From: an uncultured Alistipes sp.
GTDB lineage: Bacteria; Bacteroidota; Bacteroidia; Bacteroidales; Rikenellaceae
Assembly: GCA_910584485.1 (NCBI GenBank)
Contig: CAJUAV010000010.1
Span: 1 to 64,000, forward strand
Length of the DNA stretch: 64,000 bases
Direction: 5' to 3'
The notes beneath the pieces are model-generated. The model saw only the letters and a list, made by a program, of their open reading frames with translations, was not told where the DNA came from and did no database searches. Position 1 is the stretch's first letter; every line of letters begins with the position of its first letter. A program made the position numbers and the translations under genes. Positions 1 through 8,722 of the stretch are shown in pieces.

Positions 1-3000
1 AGATCGAAGAGGTCGTCGTCGTCGGTTACGGCGCCCAGAAGAAGGCCCACCTGACAGGCTCGGTGGCCACCGTGCCGATGGACGAGATCCAGGACCTCGC
101 CTCGGGCGACCTGGGGTCGACCCTCGCGGGTCTGATGAACGGCGTCTCGGTCAGCGGCGGCGACCAGCGCCCCGGCAGCCGCGCCACGATCTACATCCGC
201 GACGTGAACTCGCTCAACGCGGTCGGCAGCTCGGCCCAGGAGCCCCTCTACGTCATCGACGGCTACGTCTACCCGAACGACGTGAAGATCGGCAACAGCA
301 CGCAGAACCTCGGCGCCGAGGCCTTCTCGAACATCGACCCCTCGACCGTCGAGTCGATTTCGGTCCTCAAGGATGCCGCGGCGGCCGTCTACGGCGCCCG
401 CGCCGCCAACGGCGTCGTCCTCGTGACGACCAAGCGCGGCAAGCAGGGCGCGCCCCAGATCTCCTACAGCGGCACCTTCGGCATCGCCGACGTCTTCTCG
501 CACCCCAAGATGCTGAATGCCTACCAGTACGGCAAGCTCTGGAACGCCGTCAAGACGGCCGACCCCTTCAAGCTCGGCTCGGAGCTCGACCGCACGACGA
601 ACCTCTTCCAGCTCGACGAGCTCGCAGCCATGAAGGGGCTGAACTACGACCTGCTCGACAAGTACTGGAAGACGGCCGTCAAGCAGAAGCACAGCTTCAA
701 CATCTCGGGCGCCACCGAAAAGGTGAACTACTTTGCGGGCATCTCCTATTTCGACCAGGGCGGCAACCTCGGCCAGCTCTCCTACGACCGCTGGAACTAC
801 CGCGCGGGCATCGACGTGAAGATCACCGACTGGCTCAAAGGCGGTCTCTCGGTGACGGGCGACTACGGCAAGAAGAACAAGCCGAACGTGAAGATCGGCG
901 GTTCGAACGACGAGAACGACTACAACTGGCTGCTGATGCGCCCGCGCTACATCCCCGAGGAGGTGAACGGCCTGCCGATCGCCGCCTACGGCATCGACAA
1001 CGCCGGCGGCGACAAGCAGCACTACAACTACGGCCTCATGCAGCGCAACGGCGACTACTCGCGCTCGATGTCCTCGAACATCAACATCGCCGCCAACCTC
1101 GAAATGAATTTCGACTGGTGCAAGCTGCTCAAGGGGCTGACGATGCGTCTGTCGTACGCCAAGTCGATCACGCAGGACAAGACCAACCAGTACGCCTCGA
1201 GCTTCACCCTCTACTCGATGAGCGAGCGTGCGGGCAGCGGCCGCCACCTCTACACCCCGATCCCGGGCCAGGAGGCCGCCTACGAGGAGCTGATGAACGC
1301 CGACAACTTCGTGGCCATGAAGCTCAAGAACGGCAGCGACAGCTACCTGTCGCGCGAAATGACCCGCACGGACAACTACCAGCTCAACTTCCAGATGAAC
1401 TACGCCCGCGATTTCGGCAAGCACCACGTGGGCGCCATGTTCGCCATCGAGAAGTCGGAGTCCGAGTCGGAGTACCTCAAGGGCTGGGTCTCGGACCCCT
1501 ACGCCTTCACGACGGGGCAGTCGAACTCGGCCGAAGCGGGCACCAAGGAGGTCACCTTCACCCGCAACGTCTCGGGTACGCTCTCCTACCTCGGGCGTCT
1601 GAACTACGCCTATGCCGACAAATACCTGCTGGAGGTGCTGTTGCGCGTCGATTCGTCGACCAAGTTCGCCCCCGAGAACTACTGGGGCTACTTCCCCGCC
1701 GTCTCGGCCGGCTGGGTCGTCTCGAAGGAGAGCTGGTTCGCCGATAACGTCAAGTGGATCGACTTCCTGAAGCTGCGCGCCTCGTTCGGTCTGACGGGCC
1801 GCGACAACTGCGCCCCCTGGCAGTGGATGCAGGTCTACGCCCAGGACGGCGTCGACGGCCCCGTCTTCGGCACGGGCACGACGAACGATCCCAACAACCG
1901 CATCACGATCAACAAGAACAACTCGGCCGTCAACCGCGACGTCCACTGGGACAAGTCCTACAAGGGCAACGTCGGCATCGACTGGAACGTGCTGAACAAC
2001 CGCCTCGGCTTCACGATCGAGGGCTACTACGAGTGGAACCGCGAAATGCTGCTCAACCTCGCGCAGAACGTTCCCGCGACGGTCGGCACGCAGTCGGCAT
2101 CGGTCAACCTCGGCGAGATGGACAGCTGGGGCATCGAGTTCTCGACCACGTGGCGCGCCAACATCGGCCGCAACTTCAAGTACCGCATCGGCCTCAACAC
2201 GGGCTATTCGGACAACAAGGTGAAGGTGGCCGACTTCAAGACCGAGGGCGATTCCTATTTCCAGTCGATCCGTCCGGGCGGCCGCACCGACACGGGCATG
2301 TGGGGCCTGCAGTGCATCGGCATGTTCCGTTCGTTCCAGCAGATCAACGAGTATTTCGACCGCTACGACATCACCTCCTACATGGGCATGTCGAAGGAGG
2401 ACGTACGCCCCGGCATGCTCATCTACAAGGACGTGCGCGGCGCCTTCGACAAGGAGACGCTCACCTACGGCGAGGCGGACGGCATCGTGAACGGCAACGA
2501 CAAGGTGCGCCTGTCGAACCGCTCGAACCCCTACCACTTCACGCTCAACCTGGGCGCCGAGTGGAAGAGCCTCTCGCTGACGGCGCAGATCTCCGCTTCG
2601 TGGGGCGGCTACCGCCTCGTGCCCTCGCAGGCGCGCAAGATGCAGGATCTGGAGGTCTACAGCATGCCCTCGTTCTGGAACCCCGACCACATGTTCGTCT
2701 ACCAGGACGTCCTCGATGCCAATGGCAACGTGCTCGTGGCCGAGAACCGCGACGCGCACTACCCGAACCTCGCCTACGGCATCAACGCGGAGGACTCGTC
2801 GTTCTGGCGCGTGAGCGACACGCAGGTGAAGCTGAACCGTCTGACGCTCGCCTACACGCTGCCCAAAAAGTGGCTCAAGCCGATCGGCATTTCGAGCATG
2901 CGCATCAACGTGACGGGCACGAACCTCTTCTCGTTCTGCAACCCCTATCCCGACAAGTTCATGGATCCGATGTCGGGCACCTACGGCCGCTATCCGACCC

Positions 3001-3038
3001 TGCGCAACTTTACGGTCGGCGTAAACGTATCCTTCTAA
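1..3038 (+). CDS. SusC/RagA-type TonB-linked outer membrane protein, 5' end missing
   Basis: TonB-dependent outer-membrane porin that imports glycan fragments together with its SusD lid. The window opens inside the gene: the frame is open from base 3 and begins at IEEVVVVGYGAQKK, the segment just before the plug. Comparison with the full paralogue at 29875-33189 suggests about 100 residues (signal peptide and carboxypeptidase-like domain) lie upstream. The plug is recognisable by LMNGVSVSGG, PLYVIDGYV, VESISVLKDAAAAVYG and GVVLVTTKRG. A long beta-barrel follows and ends in a terminal Phe (NVSF), the usual Bam signal. The SusD partner starts 10 bases after the stop. Plug and barrel segments closely resemble the SusC at 29875-33189, so the two are probably paralogues with related substrates. 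The substrate itself cannot be read from the sequence. Confidence 0.95.
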   Translation, partial: IEEVVVVGYGAQKKAHLTGSVATVPMDEIQDLASGDLGSTLAGLMNGVSVSGGDQRPGSRATIYIRDVNSLNAVGSSAQEPLYVIDGYVYPNDVKIGNSTQNLGAEAFSNIDPSTVESISVLKDAAAAVYGARAANGVVLVTTKRGKQGAPQISYSGTFGIADVFSHPKMLNAYQYGKLWNAVKTADPFKLGSELDRTTNLFQLDELAAMKGLNYDLLDKYWKTAVKQKHSFNISGATEKVNYFAGISYFDQGGNLGQLSYDRWNYRAGIDVKITDWLKGGLSVTGDYGKKNKPNVKIGGSNDENDYNWLLMRPRYIPEEVNGLPIAAYGIDNAGGDKQHYNYGLMQRNGDYSRSMSSNINIAANLEMNFDWCKLLKGLTMRLSYAKSITQDKTNQYASSFTLYSMSERAGSGRHLYTPIPGQEAAYEELMNADNFVAMKLKNGSDSYLSREMTRTDNYQLNFQMNYARDFGKHHVGAMFAIEKSESESEYLKGWVSDPYAFTTGQSNSAEAGTKEVTFTRNVSGTLSYLGRLNYAYADKYLLEVLLRVDSSTKFAPENYWGYFPAVSAGWVVSKESWFADNVKWIDFLKLRASFGLTGRDNCAPWQWMQVYAQDGVDGPVFGTGTTNDPNNRITINKNNSAVNRDVHWDKSYKGNVGIDWNVLNNRLGFTIEGYYEWNREMLLNLAQNVPATVGTQSASVNLGEMDSWGIEFSTTWRANIGRNFKYRIGLNTGYSDNKVKVADFKTEGDSYFQSIRPGGRTDTGMWGLQCIGMFRSFQQINEYFDRYDITSYMGMSKEDVRPGMLIYKDVRGAFDKETLTYGEADGIVNGNDKVRLSNRSNPYHFTLNLGAEWKSLSLTAQISASWGGYRLVPSQARKMQDLEVYSMPSFWNPDHMFVYQDVLDANGNVLVAENRDAHYPNLAYGINAEDSSFWRVSDTQVKLNRLTLAYTLPKKWLKPIGISSMRINVTGTNLFSFCNPYPDKFMDPMSGTYGRYPTLRNFTVGVNVSF

Positions 3039-3048
3039 CCAGTATTTT

Positions 3049-5247
3049 ATGACGATGAAAAAGATATTCAACCGCACGGTTGCCTGCTCGCTTTTAGCCG
3101 CTTCGGCGGCGCTGGCGGCATGCAGCGACGCCTTCCTCGAAGAGAAGCGCGATTTCAACAACGTCTCCGCGGCCGTCTACGACAACTACGAGGGGGCCCG
3201 CGCCCGCCTCGACGACCTCTACGCCTGGTGCCAGCCCGGCGGCTCGAAAGAGACCGGCCGCAACGGCATGAACATGGGCGGCGACGACGACATGGCCAAG
3301 TCGACCGAGGAGTACGCGGGTCTGGGCAAATGGGTGCTCCCGACCAACAACATCAACACCGTGAACGGCGTCGGCTCGCCCGACGACTGGTTCTACAAGC
3401 AGCAAAACAACATCCAGCAGGGCGTCTACGGCCGCATCCGCAACGTGAACGACGTGATCCGCGGCATCGAGAACGGTGCCCTCGCGCAGGCCGAGAAGGA
3501 GGAGCTGCTCGGACAGGCCCTCTTCTGGCGCGCCTGGTGCTACTACATGCTGGTCAAGTGGTACGGCGGCGTGCCCATCCTGACCGAGGTGCTCGACCCC
3601 GTCGAGGGGCCCGGCACGCCCCGCTCGTCGGCGCGCGAGTGCTTCCGCTTCATCTTCGACGACCTGGACCGCGCCGCGGCGATGCTCGAGGCGGCCACCG
3701 CGCACGGCGGCTGGCAGAACGCTTCGGACTACGGCCGCATCACGGCGGGTGCCGCGCTGGCGCTCAAAGGGCGCCTGATGAACCTCTGGGCCAGCCCGCT
3801 CTTCAACCGCGCCAACGATCCGCAGCGCTGGACGGAGGCCTACGAGTTCCAGCAGCAGGCCCTCGCGAAGATCGACGCCTGCGGCCACGGCCTCGTCGAC
3901 GCCTCGGAGCAGACGGCCGCGGGGTGGGCCGACCTCTTCGTCCGTTCGGACCGCAACCCCGAAGCGATTCTGCTGACGATCTACAACACGAACCAGGGCA
4001 ACTCCTCGACCCGCAAGAACGCCGGCTGGGAGCAGTCGATCCGCCCCTCGAACACGGACGGCGGCGGCGGCAAGCAGCCCTCGCAGCTGATGATCGACCT
4101 CTTCCCGATGAGCGACGGCAAGCTGCCCGCCGTCTACGACGCCTACGACGGGCTGCCGACGTCGGCGATCGCCTACGACGAGGCGTGCCCCTGGATGAAC
4201 CGCGACCCGCGTTTCTACCGCACCTTCGCCTTCCCGGGCATGCGCTGGGCCTACGGCGGCACCCCCTCGAAGGAGCACTACCCGCAGACGGGCGCCGACT
4301 ACACTCTCTGGAGCTACGTCTGGTACCTCGAGAGCAACAAGGATAAGATCGACCAGAAGCGCGGTTCGTCGAGCATGGGCCCGAACGGCCTGAACGGCAA
4401 CGCGAAGGGCTTCTACATCCGCAAACGCACGTGCGACGCCGACGCCTCGTCCGCGAACTACGTCTTCAGCGAGGGCTTCGCCCGTTCGGCGACGCCGTGG
4501 ATCGAGATCCGCTACGCCGAGGTGCTGCTCAACCTCGCCGAGGCGGCTGCGGGCGCCGGCCATCCCGAGGCGGCGGTCGCCCAGCTGCGCCGCCTGCGCG
4601 AACGCGTCGGCTACACGGGCGACTGCGGCATCGACGGCGCGATGGACAAGCAGACGGCGATGGCCGCCGTCCTCTACGAGCGTCAGATCGAGCTCGCCTA
4701 CGAAGGCAAGCGCTTCGACGACATGCGCCGCTGGATGCTCTTCGACGGCGGTGCCGAACAGGTCGAGGGGGCGCCCGCCTCGTGGCAGGTGAGCGGCTGG
4801 GGCGGCAACACCTGCACATGGCTCGGCTTCAGGCAGTTCAACGGACAGCGCCGCGAGCTCTACGAGTTCCGCACGACCTACGACGGCGGACTGGGCGCGG
4901 GTATCGGCCTCGACCGGTGGGACGGTGACCCGCTCACCGACCTGGGCGGCATCGAGCGCCCCGCAGGAGTCGACCTGCGCAAGGAGCTCGCCCCGCAGCT
5001 CGAAACGCTGAAGGCCTTCTACGGGCAGTACCTGGCCTGCAAGGTGCGTTCGGGCGACAGCTACGACGGCGAAACGGGCATCGACTACACGATCCTCTAC
5101 CGTCCGCACTACTATTTCCTCGGCCTGACGGGCGGCGCGCAGGACAAGAACCGCGACCTGCCGCAGACGATCGGCTGGGGCGACAACCTCAAGAGCGGCG
5201 CTCCGGGCACCTTCGACCCGCTGGCCGAAAGCGGCGCGGCCGAATAA
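3049..5247 (+). CDS. SusD/RagB-family outer membrane lipoprotein
   Basis: Surface glycan-binding lipoprotein that forms the lid of the SusC pore encoded just upstream. The N-terminus is a lipoprotein signal with an LAAC lipobox (Cys25 from the first ATG). A second ATG two codons on (3055, MKKIF) is an equally plausible start. SusD traits are visible: GQALFWRAWCYYMLVKWYGG in the helical first half, EIRYAEVLLNLAEAA in the TPR-like region, and YERQIELAYEGKRFDDMRRW near the C-terminus. At about 732 residues it is long for SusD, like its relative at 27602-29857, with which it shares FLEEKRDFN-type N-terminal residues. A strong terminator follows at 5271, so the pair ends a transcription unit. Confidence 0.95.
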   Translation: MTMKKIFNRTVACSLLAASAALAACSDAFLEEKRDFNNVSAAVYDNYEGARARLDDLYAWCQPGGSKETGRNGMNMGGDDDMAKSTEEYAGLGKWVLPTNNINTVNGVGSPDDWFYKQQNNIQQGVYGRIRNVNDVIRGIENGALAQAEKEELLGQALFWRAWCYYMLVKWYGGVPILTEVLDPVEGPGTPRSSARECFRFIFDDLDRAAAMLEAATAHGGWQNASDYGRITAGAALALKGRLMNLWASPLFNRANDPQRWTEAYEFQQQALAKIDACGHGLVDASEQTAAGWADLFVRSDRNPEAILLTIYNTNQGNSSTRKNAGWEQSIRPSNTDGGGGKQPSQLMIDLFPMSDGKLPAVYDAYDGLPTSAIAYDEACPWMNRDPRFYRTFAFPGMRWAYGGTPSKEHYPQTGADYTLWSYVWYLESNKDKIDQKRGSSSMGPNGLNGNAKGFYIRKRTCDADASSANYVFSEGFARSATPWIEIRYAEVLLNLAEAAAGAGHPEAAVAQLRRLRERVGYTGDCGIDGAMDKQTAMAAVLYERQIELAYEGKRFDDMRRWMLFDGGAEQVEGAPASWQVSGWGGNTCTWLGFRQFNGQRRELYEFRTTYDGGLGAGIGLDRWDGDPLTDLGGIERPAGVDLRKELAPQLETLKAFYGQYLACKVRSGDSYDGETGIDYTILYRPHYYFLGLTGGAQDKNRDLPQTIGWGDNLKSGAPGTFDPLAESGAAE

Positions 5248-5270
5248 GGAGGCCGACCGCCCTCGAACGG

Positions 5271-5316
5271 CGAGGAGGTATCTTTCGTGAAAGATACCTC
5301 CTCGTCTTTTTGTTTT
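5271..5316 (+). terminator. Rho-independent terminator after first SusC/SusD pair
   Basis: Perfect inverted repeat with 14-bp arms at 5272-5285 and 5290-5303, loop CGTG, closed by an extra C-G pair (5271/5304) and followed by a T-rich run to 5316. The rest of the gap to 5532 contains no convincing promoter match, although the next operon must be transcribed from somewhere in it. Confidence 0.9.
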
Positions 5317-5532
5317 AAAAAGATACTGACAAATATAATCAAAATCCGCGGATCCGCAACGGTTTCAGCCCTTTTTTACCCCCGTTTTTTGTCGGTTGGC
5401 CCCTCTCTGCCGATCGCTTTCCGCCGCCGCAGTCCCCCGTGCGGCGGTTTCGGCTCGTGTTTTTAAAACAAAAACCCGAGAATCGTCCCGAAAAGCGATT
5501 ATAACCAACTCAAACCTTTGTCTAACAACTAA

Positions 5533-8500
5533 ATGACGAAAAACATGAAACAAACTTCTACGAATGCGGTCACCGCATGGGTACGGAGACTGTCCCTCGT
5601 GGCGGCTCTGCTGTGCTTCGCAGTGACGTCGTATGCGCAGCAGCGCGTCACCGGTACGGTGACCGATGCCAAGGGCGAGCCGGTGATCGGCGCGAGCGTC
5701 GTGGTCGAGGGTACGACCAACGGCACGACGACGGGTGTCGACGGCTCCTTCTCGCTCAACGCGCCCGCCAATGCGAAACTCGTCGTCTCGTTCCTCGGCT
5801 ACAAGAGCCGGAACGTGGCCGTGGGCGGCCAGACGAACCTCGCAGTCCGGCTCGACGAGGACGCCGCGATGCTCGACGACGTGGTGGTGATCGGCTACGG
5901 TGTGGTCAAGAAGCGCGACCTGACGGGCGCCGTCTCCTCCGTGAAGAGCGACGCCATCAAGCTCACCCCCTCGGCCAACCCCATGGAGTCGCTCCAGGGC
6001 CGCGTGGCGGGTCTCGACATCACCAAGTCGAGCGGCGCCGCCGGTGCAGGCGTCTCGATGCAGCTGCGCGGTAACCGCTCGATTTCGGAGGGCGGCAACC
6101 CGCTCATCATGATCGACGGCATGCCGGGCGACTACTCGACCCTCAACCCGAACGACATCGAGTCGATCGAGGTGCTGAAGGATGCCTCGTCGACGGCCGT
6201 CTACGGTTCGTCGGGCTCGAACGGCGTCATCATCATCACCACCAAGAAGGGCCGCGAGGGGAAACTCCAGGTCAATTTCGACGCCTACGTCGGCATCAGC
6301 GACTGGTCGGTGCTCCCGAAGATGACCCCCCAGCACTACGTGGCCACCGCCATCGAGGCGCGCACGTGGGCCGGCACCTACGACCCCGACAACGACGTGC
6401 TGAACGAGGCGATGCGCGAGGCGTACGACCGCGGCGAGGTGATCGACTGGGCCAAGGCGCTGCTCCACACGGGCGTGACGCAGAACTACTCGCTCTCCGT
6501 TTCGGGCGGTTCGCAGAAGACCCAGGCCTACTTCTCGGCCAACTACTCGGAGGAGCAGGGCCAGTACAAGCGCAACAACTACAAGCTCTATTCGTCGATG
6601 ATGCGCCTGAACCACAACGTCAACCGCTGGTTCTCGGCCGGCGTCCACACGCAGCTCTCGTACAGCGAGAAGGAGAACTCCTACTCGAAGCTCGAGCAGG
6701 CGATGCGCGCCAACCCTTTCGGCAAGCTCTACAAGGACGACGGCACGCTCAACGAATACCCCGTCATCGACGACAACCGCCAGGTGAACCTGCTGCTCAA
6801 CGAGGACCGCGACGTCTACCGCAACCCCTCGACGAGCTTCAAGATGTATTTCCAGCCCTACGTTCGCATCACTCCCGTGAAGGGGCTGACGTGGGAGTCG
6901 CGCGTGAGCGCCTCGCTCTCGTACGGCACGACGAAGAAGTTCGTCGGCTTCGGTTCGTACCAGTTCTACGACGCTGCGGGCACGGGCGCCGTGGGCGCTC
7001 CGAAGGAGGAGACGAGCAAGTACACGAGCGCCTCGGTCTCGAACAGCCGCAGCTGGGGCTATAACTGGGAGAACATCCTCACCTATCAGTTCACGATCGC
7101 CGACAAGCACGACTTCACCCTGACGGGCGTGACGACCTATTCGCACAGCCAGAACGAGAGCTCGTCCGCTTCGGCCGACGGCTTCACGACGAACGCCTAC
7201 AAGTGGACCAACCTCGACAAGGCGACGGGTACGAAGAGCGTCTCGTCGAGCTACTCGATGGGCAAGAGCATGGGTCTGGTGGCCCGTCTGAACTACTCCT
7301 ACATGGGCAAGTACCTCTTCTCGGCTTCGGTGCGCCACGACGCCAACTCGAAGCTGGCGAAGGACTACCGCTGGGATACCTTCCCCGCCGTTTCGGCCGG
7401 CTGGCGCATCTCGGAGGAGCGCTTCATGGACGGCACGAAGGGGTGGCTCGACAACCTGAAGATCCGCGCCGGCTACGGCGTGACGGGTGCCGCAGGCATC
7501 GGCGCCTACTCGTCGTGGTCGATCCTCTCGCAGGGCCAGATGTCGCTCGGCGGCGAGAAGGTGACCAACGCTTCGTTCCCGCAGAAGATCACCAACGCCG
7601 CGCTGGGCTGGGAGAAGTCGAAGAGCCTCAACATCGGTATCGACGCCTCGCTCTTCAACAACCGCATCGACTTGAGCGCCGAGTACTACGTGACGAACAC
7701 CGACGACGTGATCTGGGACCTCACGCTGCCGATCAACAACGGCGGCGCCAGCGCCTCGACCTACTTCAAGACGACGGCCAACATGGCCAAGACCCGCAAC
7801 AAGGGCTTCGAGCTGACCCTCACCACGCGCAACATCGTGAAGAAGGATTTCCAGTGGACCTCGACCTTCACCTTCAACAAGAACAAGGAGCAGGTCCGTT
7901 CGCTCGGCGAAGGGGCTTCGGAGTTCGTCCAGATGGACACGACGAGCGACAAGGCCTACACGCTGCACGTGGGCGATCCCGTCAAGTCGTACTACCACTA
8001 TAAGATCGGCGGCGTCTGGCAGCTCGGCGAAGAGGCCGACGCAGCCGCCTTCGGCAAGGTGCCGGGCGACCTGAAGATCATCGTCCCGGGCATGGAGAAG
8101 GTCGAGGACGGCGTATGGCGCAAGGGCTACGAGCAGGCGGACGGCACGACGGAGTACAACACCTACGATGCCGAGAATCCCTACTCGGTCAACGCGGGCG
8201 ACAAGCAGATCATCGGCCACAACTCGCCCGACTGGTCGTTCGGTTTCCAGAACACGTTCGTATACAAGAACTTCGACCTGTCGATCTACATGTACGGCCG
8301 CTTCGGTTCGATGATGTACTACGATCCGCTGATGTGGTATTCGTCGGGCGGCGGCAACTTCCCCGACTACTTCAACTACTGGACGCCCGAGAATCCCTCG
8401 AACGACTTCCCGGCCCTCAACTCGTCGCGCAACTGGAAGGACGACGCCTACAATCCGGCCCGCGGCTTCGTCGACAGCTCGTTCTTCAAGATCAAGAACA

Positions 8501-8697
8501 TCACCCTCGGCTACACGCTCGGTCAGAAGGCCTGCCGCAAGATCGGCATCCAGCGCCTGCGCCTCTACGCGACGGTGACCAACCCGCTCGTGGTCGCCAA
8601 GAGCCACCTCGTGAAGGATTACGACCCCGAGATGGGCGGTTCGCTCGATTTCCCGCTCACGAAGCAGGTGGTCTTCGGTGTCAACCTCTCGTTCTAA
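5533..8697 (+). CDS. SusC/RagA-type TonB-linked outer membrane protein
   Basis: Complete SusC of 1054 residues. A signal peptide ends near Ala35 (SYAQQ). A carboxypeptidase-regulatory-like domain follows (VTGTVTDAKGEPVIGASVVV, about residues 37-115), then the TonB-box-proximal DDVVVIGYG, then a plug with LQGRVAGLDI, PLIMIDGMPG and IESIEVLKDASSTAVYGSSG. The barrel runs to a terminal Phe (VVFGVNLSF). The start could instead be the ATG four codons later (5545, MKQTS). Its SusD partner begins 25 bases after the stop. It differs clearly from the SusC on either side of the window (DLTGAVSSV rather than HLTGSVATV), so it is probably specific for another substrate. Confidence 0.96.
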   Translation: MTKNMKQTSTNAVTAWVRRLSLVAALLCFAVTSYAQQRVTGTVTDAKGEPVIGASVVVEGTTNGTTTGVDGSFSLNAPANAKLVVSFLGYKSRNVAVGGQTNLAVRLDEDAAMLDDVVVIGYGVVKKRDLTGAVSSVKSDAIKLTPSANPMESLQGRVAGLDITKSSGAAGAGVSMQLRGNRSISEGGNPLIMIDGMPGDYSTLNPNDIESIEVLKDASSTAVYGSSGSNGVIIITTKKGREGKLQVNFDAYVGISDWSVLPKMTPQHYVATAIEARTWAGTYDPDNDVLNEAMREAYDRGEVIDWAKALLHTGVTQNYSLSVSGGSQKTQAYFSANYSEEQGQYKRNNYKLYSSMMRLNHNVNRWFSAGVHTQLSYSEKENSYSKLEQAMRANPFGKLYKDDGTLNEYPVIDDNRQVNLLLNEDRDVYRNPSTSFKMYFQPYVRITPVKGLTWESRVSASLSYGTTKKFVGFGSYQFYDAAGTGAVGAPKEETSKYTSASVSNSRSWGYNWENILTYQFTIADKHDFTLTGVTTYSHSQNESSSASADGFTTNAYKWTNLDKATGTKSVSSSYSMGKSMGLVARLNYSYMGKYLFSASVRHDANSKLAKDYRWDTFPAVSAGWRISEERFMDGTKGWLDNLKIRAGYGVTGAAGIGAYSSWSILSQGQMSLGGEKVTNASFPQKITNAALGWEKSKSLNIGIDASLFNNRIDLSAEYYVTNTDDVIWDLTLPINNGGASASTYFKTTANMAKTRNKGFELTLTTRNIVKKDFQWTSTFTFNKNKEQVRSLGEGASEFVQMDTTSDKAYTLHVGDPVKSYYHYKIGGVWQLGEEADAAAFGKVPGDLKIIVPGMEKVEDGVWRKGYEQADGTTEYNTYDAENPYSVNAGDKQIIGHNSPDWSFGFQNTFVYKNFDLSIYMYGRFGSMMYYDPLMWYSSGGGNFPDYFNYWTPENPSNDFPALNSSRNWKDDAYNPARGFVDSSFFKIKNITLGYTLGQKACRKIGIQRLRLYATVTNPLVVAKSHLVKDYDPEMGGSLDFPLTKQVVFGVNLSF

Positions 8698-8722
8698 CCT
8701 CAAAACATCCGCAAACAACCCT

